A stretch of 64,000 nucleotides of DNA from Skeletonema tropicum (taxonomy: Eukaryota > Bacillariophyta > Thalassiosirophyceae > Thalassiosirales > Thalassiosiraceae). The notes beneath the pieces were generated by a model that saw only the letters and a program-made list of their open reading frames with translations, was not told where the DNA came from and did not search any database. The stretch covers positions 2,108,001 through 2,172,000 of the forward strand of contig CM074138.1 in NCBI GenBank assembly GCA_037178625.1. Reading direction: 5' to 3'. Every line of letters starts with the position of its first letter. Position 1 is the first letter of the stretch. Positions 49,287-60,000 of this stretch are shown one piece after another. The position numbers and the translations under genes are program-made.

Positions 49287-52220
49287 CTAAGCATAATACA
49301 CATGAGATATTCCCATGATTCCTTTCCTACCACCACCAGCCATTCGAAATGCGAATTCGACGTCTTCTTTTTCATTCTTGAGGGCTCTCTCCTCATCATC
49401 CCATAGTGTGCATATTATCAAGTTATACCCAGGAAATACGCAAAGTTGATTGAACTCAGTTTCGTTCATTGACTTCGTAATGACACCATTCACAGCAACT
49501 TCCACTCTGTAATCAGCAGGTTTCGGAGGTGGAGGCGCTTTCAAATGTCGATGCCGAGCGCCCTTTCCATTATTCACCTCCGTCCAACCTTTTGTTCGTT
49601 CATTACTCTCAAATGCAATCCATGTCTCCATTCTGGCCAAGAATAAACCTTGCGTTACATTTTTCAGGTTGAATACTACCCACCCACTTAAGGCATCGCC
49701 AACTAGGTTAGCTCGTCCATCGTTGTGACCAGTCATCAAACAATTTGATGACGTTTCACGTCCGCAGACAGCATTTGCAGTTCCATCGCAATATCCGACA
49801 TGCGTCCCTTGAACTCCCCAACCTTCGCCTGGAACGATTGGTCCTGAATCATCGGCTAAACGGCGATTCAACATGCGGTGGCTTGTTTCATTCCTAATCA
49901 TTCTGCTTGAACCTGATAAGTGAGAATACCGATGACGACCGTTCCTCTTTGCCTCTGTTGATATTTCCGATGTAGAAAATGTTCGTCGATGTTTTCTTTC
50001 CCGTTGTGGCAAAGATCTGGCAATCATTGCCACGTCCACTTCTCCTATGGGGATACGCTGCTGAGGTATGAGAGCTTCACGGCCTCCATAAACTTGCTCC
50101 ATTTCTCCGACAACGGATGGAGTATATCCACTAGGAGATGACTTCAATAATTGACGTATGCTTGACTCGTCTCCTCTATACCGAGGAGTCCATTCCGTGG
50201 CCCCTCTCATAGGTGTGTTGCAAACTCGTGGAGTAAGTTTCATGAGTTCACCGCATGGAGTAGCGGTAGCATTTGCATTTTTCAAAGCATCCCTAATCTT
50301 TTTCTCCTCCTCGGCAAGATGCCAATATTTACCATCTAATGGGCTCCCCTCGCTTACAGTCGCCTTCAACCAAATATTCATCGCTTCATCGAGCGCCCGA
50401 AGGAATAGCAGTGTCATCCGACGGGCAATCAGTTGATGGGCACGGTTCCCCGGATGCCATTTCGCTTGACCACCATAACCCTTATTCTGTTCTGTAGGCG
50501 GTGTTTCAACATCCACTCGATCTGTCCAACAAGTCGCATTGTATTTGAATTGAGTTTGACCACACGTAGGCAAACCACCCTTACAAAACAAATGCTTCAA
50601 CGCATGGGGAAGAGTCGCCGCCTGTTCTATACTTTCCGTCTCATTCAAATGAGGATTACCACTCGTAATCCCACCCACATGTGCACCCACCTCCTTCCGC
50701 AATGCATCCATAAAACCCTTTCCACCACCAATATCAAATAAAATTGGAACACGATGTCCACTCAACAACATCATCCTACCAAACACATCTTGCAACGCCC
50801 CCTTCTCCGTCATACTCGAATCCCACACCATGAAATCCTTCTCTCCATAAACATCCACACCAGCCAATACAGCTTGCAATGTCCCCATCCCACCCTGTGC
50901 CAAATTGGCAGTAACTAGTACCATACCCAATCGATCAAAGACTGGTTCCATCACGTCATGAAACTGCATCATGTAACTCTGAAAGAAATTATTGCCATGT
51001 CCCGCAGCGGCACTGTGTCCACCCAAGGTAACAAAAAAGTGATCATTGGTCATCATTGCATTCAATAATTTCTTGACCAATGCATCAAATGAATCTTGAT
51101 ACATCCAAGCCACACCCTGATCAGGACCAGTGTTACCAATCTCCGGGGCGATATGCACACCCAAATACACATTTCGTTGAGAAAGTTGTTCTTCGGTAAG
51201 GGAGGAAGATGCCCATCCATATTCGGCATAAATCCCCTCACGTACACGATTAATTAATGCCTTTGCCTCGGCGATAAAGTTGGTAATGTATTCAGTGTCA
51301 GTTTGCCAGGAATCTTTTGGAAAGTCTTCTTTGGAGATTTCACCGTGGAGTGGATTTTTACCATCATTGCCATCACTTTTTGTTCTGGCAGCTATGGCGG
51401 CCCAATCGACGACTGGGCGTGACTTGCCCTTGTTTTTGAACCAATACGAGTCCTTAAAGTTCCAATATCCATATTTGTGACGAATCAATGCTAACTTTCC
51501 ATACCAATAGTTTTGTTCCTTGGCACGTTCCTCGGCTGTCATTTTCAATCTTGTATCTGTATATGGCGATAGTTCATAATCGTCAAAATCAGTGGGAGGG
51601 GTGATTTCCTTGCCATCTGCATCTGTTGGATTGTCAATCATGTAGATGGGGTGTACACCACCGGTTGGTGCGAGTGGATATCCAACTCCTTTGGGTTTGA
51701 AGTAATATCGGGGGCCGTACATGTTATCGAAGGATGGTTGGTGGAAGCCAATTATTTTGGGAAATCCGTGTAATTCAAATGGTGTCGATGACGATTCGAT
51801 TGACGTTGAAGTGGATGATGATGATGATGATGAAGACGAACTGTCAACAGCGGCGGTGGCGGAAACAACATCCGCATCCTCATGATGCACAATCACCACA
51901 GTTTCCACCGCCTCCTCCTCAATACTCGTCTCCACATCTGACGTTACAATCACCAACATCCCAACAACCATGGCAAGCATGGCCAACATCATCATTTTAT
52001 TCGACAGGGATGCTTTATCCATGTATTTTCGAACCGTGGCGAATCTTGAAGACGATGGACCATTGTTGGTAATATTTTTATTTCGAGATAGGGAGCGTGG
52101 TACGCGGTAGGCGGTGCGTGAAAAGTGGGTAGGGGTCGATGGTGGCTCAAGACCGTTGCCTAGGTCTTGATCGGATCGGATTAGGCTGGCTAGTTCTAAG
52201 TCTTCTTCTGGTGGCTCCAT
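49287..52220 (-). CDS. Type II membrane protein with SGNH-like luminal domain
   Basis: This 977-residue single-exon protein starts at an ATG in good context (aaccATGG). A 75-residue cytosolic part precedes a membrane anchor (MMMLAMLAMVVGMLVIV), then a Ser-rich stem with ten consecutive Ser. The luminal domain carries FFVTLGGHSAAAGHGNN, RLGMVLVTANLAQGGMG, DFMVWDSSMTE and KWHPGNRAHQLIA. These resemble the Ser, Gly/Asn and Asp/His blocks of SGNH hydrolases, though the first is GGHS, not GDS. The last ~250 residues form a second Cys-containing module (GTHVGYCDGTANAVCGR). I associate this architecture with large unnamed families in diatoms and haptophytes. Enzymatic activity is inference. It ends 38 bp after the aldo-keto reductase stop, in convergent orientation. 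Confidence 0.8.
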   Translation of the reverse strand: MEPPEEDLELASLIRSDQDLGNGLEPPSTPTHFSRTAYRVPRSLSRNKNITNNGPSSSRFATVRKYMDKASLSNKMMMLAMLAMVVGMLVIVTSDVETSIEEEAVETVVIVHHEDADVVSATAAVDSSSSSSSSSSTSTSIESSSTPFELHGFPKIIGFHQPSFDNMYGPRYYFKPKGVGYPLAPTGGVHPIYMIDNPTDADGKEITPPTDFDDYELSPYTDTRLKMTAEERAKEQNYWYGKLALIRHKYGYWNFKDSYWFKNKGKSRPVVDWAAIAARTKSDGNDGKNPLHGEISKEDFPKDSWQTDTEYITNFIAEAKALINRVREGIYAEYGWASSSLTEEQLSQRNVYLGVHIAPEIGNTGPDQGVAWMYQDSFDALVKKLLNAMMTNDHFFVTLGGHSAAAGHGNNFFQSYMMQFHDVMEPVFDRLGMVLVTANLAQGGMGTLQAVLAGVDVYGEKDFMVWDSSMTEKGALQDVFGRMMLLSGHRVPILFDIGGGKGFMDALRKEVGAHVGGITSGNPHLNETESIEQAATLPHALKHLFCKGGLPTCGQTQFKYNATCWTDRVDVETPPTEQNKGYGGQAKWHPGNRAHQLIARRMTLLFLRALDEAMNIWLKATVSEGSPLDGKYWHLAEEEKKIRDALKNANATATPCGELMKLTPRVCNTPMRGATEWTPRYRGDESSIRQLLKSSPSGYTPSVVGEMEQVYGGREALIPQQRIPIGEVDVAMIARSLPQRERKHRRTFSTSEISTEAKRNGRHRYSHLSGSSRMIRNETSHRMLNRRLADDSGPIVPGEGWGVQGTHVGYCDGTANAVCGRETSSNCLMTGHNDGRANLVGDALSGWVVFNLKNVTQGLFLARMETWIAFESNERTKGWTEVNNGKGARHRHLKAPPPPKPADYRVEVAVNGVITKSMNETEFNQLCVFPGYNLIICTLWDDEERALKNEKEDVEFAFRMAGGGRKGIMGISHVYYA

Positions 52221-53296
52221 GGTTGCACTGCAAGATGAATTATGAATTCTCTTTTATGTTGTGATCTTTTTTTTTGGGATTTTTTCCGGATTTTGAATTT
52301 TGATAGATTTTGATGTTAATGAGCCCGGAAAAGAGGGAATGGGGGATGCTGAGAATAGAACAGCAATGACCTCCAAAGAATGAGAAGGAGAGTACAAAGC
52401 TGTGCGGTACTTACAGAGTGGCTGTGATAATTTGATGTAAGTACATACTTATATTTACTCGCATACATGTGTCATTTGTCGCTAAATATGTACCTCTATG
52501 TAGATAGCAAAGGATGTAAAAATCAGTTGGGAGTAAGTACATCCCATCAACGTCAAAGGAGAATAATGATGATGAGGAAGAGTGAGAGTAAGAGTGAGGT
52601 GAAGATGGAAGGTGAGATTGGACAGAAGAGCACGTTAACGATGACTCTAGAGAGAGTTCGAGATTTCATCCTTTGTAAGTTGTTGTTGGTACTTCTATTC
52701 AAATTCAAGATGACTCTATTTGCATGAAATTTTTCTCGTCACACTTCACAATGAGGATTTCTATTAAGTAGGACAATTTAAATTCAAACGTTAAACAACT
52801 TAAACGACACCTTCACCTTCCTCCAACAAAAATCAAGAGCCAAGGCCAAGAACAAGAAGCTACAGGTAAAGGTACTGAAAGGGTCAAGGAACACATGAAC
52901 ATGATGCAGAAAAACCTTGGTGAACTAGCTTGCATTGCAATGAAAAGATGCTGGTTTATTTGGTGCTCTTCTGTCAATCAGGCTGCCGGCCACTAACTCA
53001 CGAAACGAAAGAAAATGAAGGGCATGCAGGTAAAATAAATAAAAACCCGGGTCATAAAATGTGTACCGTACGGTTTCATTACGTCTCATCGTTACCAAAA
53101 GGGCTCAAAAAGAACAAAATCGTTTCACGCACACGCATGAGGAAGACAAACGCCGACACCACATTGGCCCGTTCCCGTGTGTGCATTCGTATCAAACGAT
53201 TCAAATAATTGCTTTTATTTGTCGCGAATCGACTAACGACAACGAACAACACCATCAACGCAACTGTAATGATTATGACCAAAGAGGGAGGCAAGC
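52221..53296. promoter_or_regulatory. Divergent intergenic region
   Basis: 1076 bp between the SGNH-like gene (minus) and the long membrane protein (plus). It has a T-run at 52268-52275. Short open frames here have no support. No clear core-promoter motif was recognised. Confidence 0.4.
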
Positions 53297-53536
53297 ATGG
53301 AGATCGACTTCCCCTCCTCACGAGAGGAATACCTCAGTCGTAACGACTGCGCCTCCTCCACTAATTCTTCGCAGCAGCAGCAGCAACAACAACACAACGA
53401 TGTGGTCGAAAAAGAATCAACACGGTCATCCTTAGTTTCGGAAGGTGTCACATCCACCTCCTCCAAATATGAAGGAGGGGGGAGTGTCCTATGGCCCTCT
53501 ACTGACGAAGAGGGCAATAAAAAGAAGAGTACATAA
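53297..53536 (+). other. Overlapping coding-like frame at the 5' end of the 53469 gene
   Basis: An ATG at 53297 (gcATGGAG) opens a 79-codon frame with coding-like composition (MEIDFPSSREEYLSRNDC, a Gln run, TSSKYEGGGSVLWPSTDEEG). It overlaps the main frame by ~100 bp and ends at 53534-53536. A one-base shift in GGCAATAAAAAGAAGAG (53513-53529) would fuse it to VHKRRRRRRR. It could be the real N-terminus broken by a sequence error, or an upstream frame. Confidence 0.45.
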
Positions 53537-56500
53537 ACGTCGTCGCCGCCGCCGTAGAAAGTCAAATGATGCAGATGAGTCATCTCAAAAAGAGCCGCGG
53601 CGACGACGCCCCACAGTGGAGTCATCACAAACCTCCAATAATAATTACGAAGTGGGGGCTGGTGAAATTGCCGTCGATTTTCCAACCGATCGTACCCCCT
53701 TTCTCCGCCGCAGTGGCGTGGATGACTTTTCCTCACCATCTGGTCCTACTGCTGGTAGTAGTGGCGGTGGTGGTATCATTGTCGATGAAAGTTTTAATGT
53801 AGTTGTCAAGGAGGGGATGAAACAATTTCCATCGTCACGGAGGCTTTCTCACACGTCATCTTTATCGGGATCACATCAATCTAGTACTAATGGAGGAGGA
53901 GGGAGTAATACTATTGATCGACGTGCTGCTCTGAAAAAGCAACGGAGTAGTTTGAGTAGTATAGGTACATCATCTCATGGTCATCTCAGCGTGAATTCCA
54001 AGAATCCAATCCGACGGCGGAAAAGTATGAGCAGTGTAAGTAGTGCGGGGTATAATAGCAGTAACGATTCTTCTGGTGAGGCACTTAATGCCTTTTCACA
54101 CAACACCCACAATAATCGACGGCATCGGAAGCCTGGTGATCTAACTCGATCATTAGAAACAATTCATTCAGAATTGTCAGTGACACAATCATTACGTGAA
54201 AAAGCATTACGACAATCATTACGTGCATCATTGATGCGACGGCAAAAATCGTCGGGTAGTTTGGAACGGCGGAGTGGTATGGAGCGTGGTCGTCGACTAA
54301 CTATTGAATGTAGAGCTACTAGTACGACAGAACGTCGACCGCCAAGTGCCGATAGTCGACCTAGCATGGGCAGTGTGGGACGTCAGCCGAGTTTAGGTGA
54401 TTTATTGGAGGCGGAGCAAAAGCAGACCAAGAGCTTGGTAGCGGCACATAACGCTACTGTATTAGCGTTGCCCATTGTAGGTTGGGATGTGGAGAATCAA
54501 TCGGACCGTAGTTCATTCATGGGTTCTTCTTATGGAGGAAGGGACGATGTGCAATCCAAAAATACCAACAATAGTTTCGGATTGCAGCGAAGTTTTCGTC
54601 GGGCAAGTTTTACTACAGAAAGTATGAGAAGTAGCATGTTTAGCCATGATGCCGACCAGATCTCCATTCCCCATTCGCTAATTTCCTCATTGAACAACAA
54701 TAATGCGGATAACCCATTTTCGAATGGCCAATTTTTATGTGAGGAATTTGTTTCAAGAGATAAGTTTCAGAACAATACGAATCTCCCGATTGTAGATGAA
54801 AAGAGTGGCAATGGTGGGACGGTGGCAGTGGAACAGTTAATAATGGAAGAGGAGTATGATCCACGTAAACCATGGAGAAAAGCACCTGCTGTGACCTTTT
54901 GTAATCGACGTGCGAGTAATGCATATTCCTTGACTTCATCTTTAAATTTGGAAGAGTTTCAAACGTCGATGGATTCGCAGCTGAATAATATCAGAGAGGC
55001 TGGTGAGGATTTCGGAAAAGATGATCAGCAGCAAGAACAGCAGGTCGATGATGATACTGATCAAGATAAGTTGATGCGTTCATCACGCTCTTCACGATCA
55101 CAACAGTCAGAACTAGAACCCCAAATTGAAGAAATCACCACCGAAACAACATCTCAGGTGGTTAATGAGGTACCATCCGACTCCCCCAGGGAGGTTGCAT
55201 CTTCATCGACAGCACGGAGAACACCCAAGGCGGATGAAAGCACAGCAATGTCCTCCCTAGCTGTGGACGATGATGACTCGGAGTTGACTGAATTACGACA
55301 TGCCCAGGAGGCATTATTTCCAATACAAGAGGGGGGTTTCAAGGAGAAATTGAATGAAGGCTACGAAATGGAAGACGCGGAACATCGCCAATCAGACCTA
55401 TCTGATGCAGTTAGTGGAGTGAGTTTTGGCGTTGATGCGTTGGAAAATTCGGATCATCCATTAGATGGCAGTGACAGGGAAGTGGCACATCGAAACGATT
55501 ATTCTTTGGATATTGTTCAAGAGGAAGACGAGCATATTGTTCAAGAGAAGATTCTACAGAAGAAGCAGCAAGAAGAACAGCAGCGGATAGATGAAATAGT
55601 TTGGGAGCCGGATCAAATACAAGAGCAGCAGAACCAGGACAGAGGAGGACTGAAGCGGGAACGGTCTAGACTCACGTTGACCAGCGATGATTTGGGTGCG
55701 AATCAAATCCGACAAGATCTTCAGCTGGATGATCTTCCATCGTCTGCAGGAGATATATACGACCGCAAAAAGAAAAGTCATGATGATAATGACGGTTTGA
55801 GTGAAAACAATGGAGTAGAGCCTAATGTGACGTCATCAAAGACCCGAGTATGCATCAACTATACGGACGAAAGTATAGAGAATGAGTTTGAAACGACGAT
55901 GCTTGAAGATATTGAATTCGGCCAACCAAATTCCAAACTCTACGAAGAAGAGAACGACTTGGATGTAAGCGAATTGGGACGGCTATTTGAAGCCAATCGC
56001 AACGACGACATCCTGAAAGATGACAGCAGCTCAAAGCGCTCTGGATTAACAAGTTCAAAGGGCAATGGCAGCGGCAGTAGAAAAACCTCGAGCACGCTGG
56101 AATCTGCTATTAAAAGTGCGATGAAGAAAAGTGCTTCGTCTTTAGATACAAAGGCTACGAGTAATATCCGGAGAAGGAATAAGCGTCTTTGGAAGTTTTG
56201 TGTTTGGAATTGTCGCAAGATTACTGTGTGTGTAATTTTGTCGATTGGTATACTTGCGGCAATTGGAGTCTTGACGTGGCTCGGAATTGTCAAAAACAGA
56301 CAAGCTAAGAACCCAGGAGAGGACGGCACTGCTGACATCAACACTGTGACCAAAACGGGTGGCAATGGTAATGGATTGGAGGGAGTTGAACAGCCGTTGG
56401 TGGCAGAGTCTGCCTTCATTTCGCAGCCTCTGGTGAAAGGATCGACAGAGTACCCATCTTTCTCACCGTCTCAATTACCTTCGCAACCTTCAACACCAGT

Positions 56501-57737
56501 TATTACTCAAGACAAGCTCGGCGTGCTAGAAACAACTTTCCCTGTCAATGATACAGATTCCTTGGCTGATATCTTTCCTTCTGGAAATGAAACTGATGCT
56601 GACGGAGTAACTCTATTTCCTTCGACTATTCCTTCGGTATCTCCTTCAGTCACTTCGACTGCTCCTTCAGTATCTCCTTCAGTCGCATCAACATTAATTT
56701 ATCCAACCAATCCACCGATCTCAATCAATATGTCAATGGTTGAAACAGACATTATTGGGGTAATGACGTTTAGTGAACCAGCACCTCAGGATACAGAAGA
56801 GAACTTAATTATGTTCCTCGACGCTTTGAAGAAGTCCTTCCGATCTGCAGTCTCTCCCTCATTAAACACCGACGATCAGCTACGTTATGTAGAGATCAAA
56901 TCCATCAATGGTGTGGCGGTAGAATCACTGCTCATCCGTCGCCGTTATCTCAGGCGTTCATTACAGACTGGCTCATCAGTTGTCTTCAACATTGTTATCC
57001 TAACTGAATGTGATTCTTCCGTTTGCGCTGACGTAGACGCAGTTGCAGATGATGTATTTTCTCGAGTTAAAAATGAGATGACTACATCAGTCTCGTCAGG
57101 TGATTTTGCCTCAACGCTCAAAGTTGCTATGGTAACTACAAGTGGAGGCACCTTGGAGTATGTTACTGCTGTAGAATTGGGCGACTTCCCCGAGCCGGTA
57201 GTGTCTGTCTTATCTCCCACGGAGAGTAATCAGTCCAACGAGACTTCCGCCGACACGATGGCGTCAGTTGAGAACAATTCCACCTCAAATGAAATATATT
57301 TTTCAACAGCCAATGAAACAAATGTAATAGTGATTGTCAACGCGACAACCACAACCAACGCAACAAGCGTCATGGACGACTCAATAGAGGATGGAAATCA
57401 GCTCTTCACTTCTAACGCAACAATGGACAACTTTAATGTTACTCTAATATCATTGTTCACATCAGACGAAGATGCGACCATAACATTGGGAGACAATGAA
57501 ACGCTCTTGGAACTGGTAGCAGATGAAACTCTATCCAATTTTACAGAAGAAGAAATCGAATCCTTACCTGCAGAGAGTGGGAAGGATATGACAATCTTAT
57601 TCAATATTTCAGCTTTAGGTGCATTATTTTTTCCCAGTCCAACACTGGATGCCAACGAGACAGAATCAGTCAACTTTGTGAATGCAACGTTATCAAGCGA
57701 AACAGATCCGCTTACTTCAAATCCTGCAAACATGTAA
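53469..57737 (+). CDS. Long single-pass membrane protein with acidic N-terminal region and S/T/N-rich ectodomain
   Basis: About 1422 residues are counted from the ATG at 53469; the frame is open from 53436 but with no earlier ATG. The first ~900 residues are low-complexity and charged (HKRRRRRRRKSND near the start; Gln/Glu-rich coiled-coil stretches such as KILQKKQQEEQQRIDEI). A single membrane segment (ITVCVILSIGILAAIGVLTW) is near residue 935. The outside part has PSFSPSQLPSQPS and VSPSVTSTAPSVSPSV, a folded ~150-residue module (DIIGVMTFSEPAPQDTEENL ... RRRYLRRSLQTGSSVVFNIV) and many N-x-S/T sites. Function is unknown. The true N-terminus may lie in another frame (53297) and the frame continues past the TAA at 57735. 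Confidence 0.7.
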   Translation: MKEGGVSYGPLLTKRAIKRRVHKRRRRRRRKSNDADESSQKEPRRRRPTVESSQTSNNNYEVGAGEIAVDFPTDRTPFLRRSGVDDFSSPSGPTAGSSGGGGIIVDESFNVVVKEGMKQFPSSRRLSHTSSLSGSHQSSTNGGGGSNTIDRRAALKKQRSSLSSIGTSSHGHLSVNSKNPIRRRKSMSSVSSAGYNSSNDSSGEALNAFSHNTHNNRRHRKPGDLTRSLETIHSELSVTQSLREKALRQSLRASLMRRQKSSGSLERRSGMERGRRLTIECRATSTTERRPPSADSRPSMGSVGRQPSLGDLLEAEQKQTKSLVAAHNATVLALPIVGWDVENQSDRSSFMGSSYGGRDDVQSKNTNNSFGLQRSFRRASFTTESMRSSMFSHDADQISIPHSLISSLNNNNADNPFSNGQFLCEEFVSRDKFQNNTNLPIVDEKSGNGGTVAVEQLIMEEEYDPRKPWRKAPAVTFCNRRASNAYSLTSSLNLEEFQTSMDSQLNNIREAGEDFGKDDQQQEQQVDDDTDQDKLMRSSRSSRSQQSELEPQIEEITTETTSQVVNEVPSDSPREVASSSTARRTPKADESTAMSSLAVDDDDSELTELRHAQEALFPIQEGGFKEKLNEGYEMEDAEHRQSDLSDAVSGVSFGVDALENSDHPLDGSDREVAHRNDYSLDIVQEEDEHIVQEKILQKKQQEEQQRIDEIVWEPDQIQEQQNQDRGGLKRERSRLTLTSDDLGANQIRQDLQLDDLPSSAGDIYDRKKKSHDDNDGLSENNGVEPNVTSSKTRVCINYTDESIENEFETTMLEDIEFGQPNSKLYEEENDLDVSELGRLFEANRNDDILKDDSSSKRSGLTSSKGNGSGSRKTSSTLESAIKSAMKKSASSLDTKATSNIRRRNKRLWKFCVWNCRKITVCVILSIGILAAIGVLTWLGIVKNRQAKNPGEDGTADINTVTKTGGNGNGLEGVEQPLVAESAFISQPLVKGSTEYPSFSPSQLPSQPSTPVITQDKLGVLETTFPVNDTDSLADIFPSGNETDADGVTLFPSTIPSVSPSVTSTAPSVSPSVASTLIYPTNPPISINMSMVETDIIGVMTFSEPAPQDTEENLIMFLDALKKSFRSAVSPSLNTDDQLRYVEIKSINGVAVESLLIRRRYLRRSLQTGSSVVFNIVILTECDSSVCADVDAVADDVFSRVKNEMTTSVSSGDFASTLKVAMVTTSGGTLEYVTAVELGDFPEPVVSVLSPTESNQSNETSADTMASVENNSTSNEIYFSTANETNVIVIVNATTTTNATSVMDDSIEDGNQLFTSNATMDNFNVTLISLFTSDEDATITLGDNETLLELVADETLSNFTEEEIESLPAESGKDMTILFNISALGALFFPSPTLDANETESVNFVNATLSSETDPLTSNPANM

Positions 57738-57911
57738 ACCTACACCACGTATGACAGTGAAAACTTCCTTGTCAGCTCTATGAACGGAGCATCAAAAATA
57801 AACACGACAGATGAATCACTCACGACTTTAAACGCTGACGACGTCGTTGGAAATATGGGAACCTCAGTCATGGATACCAGCGCGACTTCGAATATTACTG
57901 TGACAGTGTAA
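57738..57911 (+). other. In-frame continuation after the TAA of the long membrane protein
   Basis: After TAA at 57735-57737 the same frame is open for 57 codons to TAA at 57909-57911. Its composition is that of the ectodomain (FLVSSMNGASKINTTDESLT, TSVMDTSATSNITVTV), including N-glycosylation sites. The next 250 bp are ordinary AT-rich 3' sequence. Confidence 0.5.
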
Positions 57912-58168
57912 ATACAGATATTTCATATATTCACGAGGACATGCTGGATTAGCTTATATACAGATATTGCATAATACTTCATCCATTCATAAATAAACGT
58001 TTGATATTCTAATTTAGTATTGATAACTTCGCTGCAAATTGCTGAAGAGAAAACACTAGGGATTGTGACAGCATCCCCCAAAACACACATAGAGCCTAAA
58101 ATCTTCATCGCTATTGAAAAGAATGAATCCTGTTCGATCTGAAGAGTTGATTTAACCTACATTTTCAT

Positions 58169-58880
58169 TTACAATCTTTCTCTTGATAGCTGGGCCGACT
58201 TAACTTCAACACTGCACTCTGAAGCCCAGCACATGAAGGTGCCAGCCGTATCAGAATCAAACGCATTACACTCACAAAACTCGTTCATCACATCATTCTG
58301 TGATCCGCAGGTGAAAGTGCTGAGATGAACGCATTCGGTTAGAACGAGAAGAAGAGTCTTCAATGAAGGGTAACGAACAAGCATCTCAAAGTCAAGTATC
58401 TTACCTGTGGATACAGACATCGCCTGATCTGCACTCTCCATCGCCACCAGTGAACACAGGGAATGAAGGACGACATTCTGGGTAACAGAGTGGCTCACTT
58501 TCAGGCGAACTGAATGCACAGATATGACCTTGTCCGCAATCCAATGGGCACGATGTGAAGGAAGGCGCTGCTTGCAGCTCCATGGACATTGAAGAGGGCA
58601 TTGGCATTACTCTGTTTGTTCGTAGCTTGCTTGGCATGGACATGGACATCGGCATTGAGCCTGCTTGCAGCCCAACCCCACTTGGGATACCGATGAAAGG
58701 ATCATAGATTTCGTCGTGTTCTTCAGGATGAGCATGAGCATTTGAAGACAAGTGGCGAAGGTGAGTGCGCTTGCGGACTGGGGATGCATCTCCTCCTTGG
58801 ATATGGAGGGCAGCTGTCACCGCTGGAGTGGAGATGCCTCCGAGCGTAAAGGCTACTAGGATGAATTGTTGGAATATCAT
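58169..58880 (-). CDS. Small secreted cysteine-rich protein, two exons
   Basis: Exons 58405-58880 and 58169-58319 are joined across GTAAGA...TCTCAG, giving 208 residues. A signal peptide (MIFQQFILVAFTLGGISTPA) leads to a basic stretch and a Met/Ser/Pro repeat (MPMSMSMPSKL, MPMPSSMSM). The C-terminal half has about 15 Cys in CPLDCGQGHICAF, PLCYPECRP, GECRSGDVC, EFCECNAF, MCWASEC, suggesting a disulfide-rich extracellular domain. The splice joins HIS to TFTCGSQND in frame and adds the last Cys cluster. No family is recognised; an adhesive or wall-associated role would be inference. Confidence 0.75.
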
Positions 58881-60000
58881 TGTGATAGTGCGATGTGCTT
58901 CAAGAGATGGACGAAATTGGCGAATATAAAATTTATGGCCACCAAGGTATGTTCATCATCAGTGAGCGTGAACCACAATCCGGAGGTACGAGCACGTTCC
59001 TGAGACATATTTTGCGAACCACTCAAGTACTGTACGTTTGCCCTCAAATCCTACCTTTGGCTTCAATTACGGGAGTTAGTGGACAAGTGAGGTATCAATG
59101 AGCTTCTACGGACGAAATAAATAACATTGACCCTTTGAAATAGGGTCAACATCCTAGTAGTTACTGTGTTATGGCTAGTCGTAGGGAGCCCATTTTCACC
59201 ATGGTTGTGTCGTTTTAGATGCCATAATCGGAGGTGAGTCAGGGCAAAAGACTTAGTTTTACATACAATACGTAGGAATTAGTATTTGAGTGCCATAACT
59301 TCACACAGACAGACTAAACTGATCTGTGACGTGTCAAAGGTAAAAACTTCAAGTTAGACATTGGCAACCACTTTAAAGGTACTGGAGCGTAAAAATAGTA
59401 ATTTTGGGCTCCATAGCGCGATTCTACTAATTACGGCGGTATGCGCTAAAAAAAGAATTGTCGTAAAATTCGTTCTGGAAGTCACAAAAAGGGGTTGCCA
59501 AAATTTTATGTAGGATTTGAAAGCAAACGTACAGTAATGGCCCTTATTTTGGCCCTTTTGCGAACTAATCGTGAGAATGTGAGTCTTGTGGCACTCAAAG
59601 TACTTTCTCCGGTACTCAAAGGCTGCTATCTCCCTCTCCCAAGTGCGAGCCACACAGAATGCAATACTGACACTAAGCCAAAGCCCCAAACACAAGACCC
59701 CTTCGACTGAGACAACTACCAAATAGCTAGATAGTTTCTAATTTAATGGCCCTTTTCCTCACAGATCCTTTTGCGGTACTCGTGGGGCTGGTAAGTCTCT
59801 CCCTCTCCCAGTACGACTCCTCTAAACGAATGCAATGCTGACACGAAACCTTGCGAGTAAAAGACCACTCTTGTAAGAGAATCAAGAAGAGATAGATGTC
59901 GCCCTGAGTGATCTTCAGACAATCTCAATTAAAGTAATTTATCTGCAATATCTTTTGCATTTGATTTCAAGTGTAAATGCAAATGCATGCGCCTATGTTC
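58881..60000. other. Intergenic region with a diverged duplication
   Basis: Between the secreted Cys-rich gene and the dioxygenase I see no supported gene. Segments near 59605-59680 and 59768-59850 resemble each other (GTACTC, CTCCCTCTCCCA, GAATGCAAT, CTGACAC in the same order), a decayed ~165-bp tandem duplication. AATGGCCCTTTT occurs in each. Confidence 0.5.
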
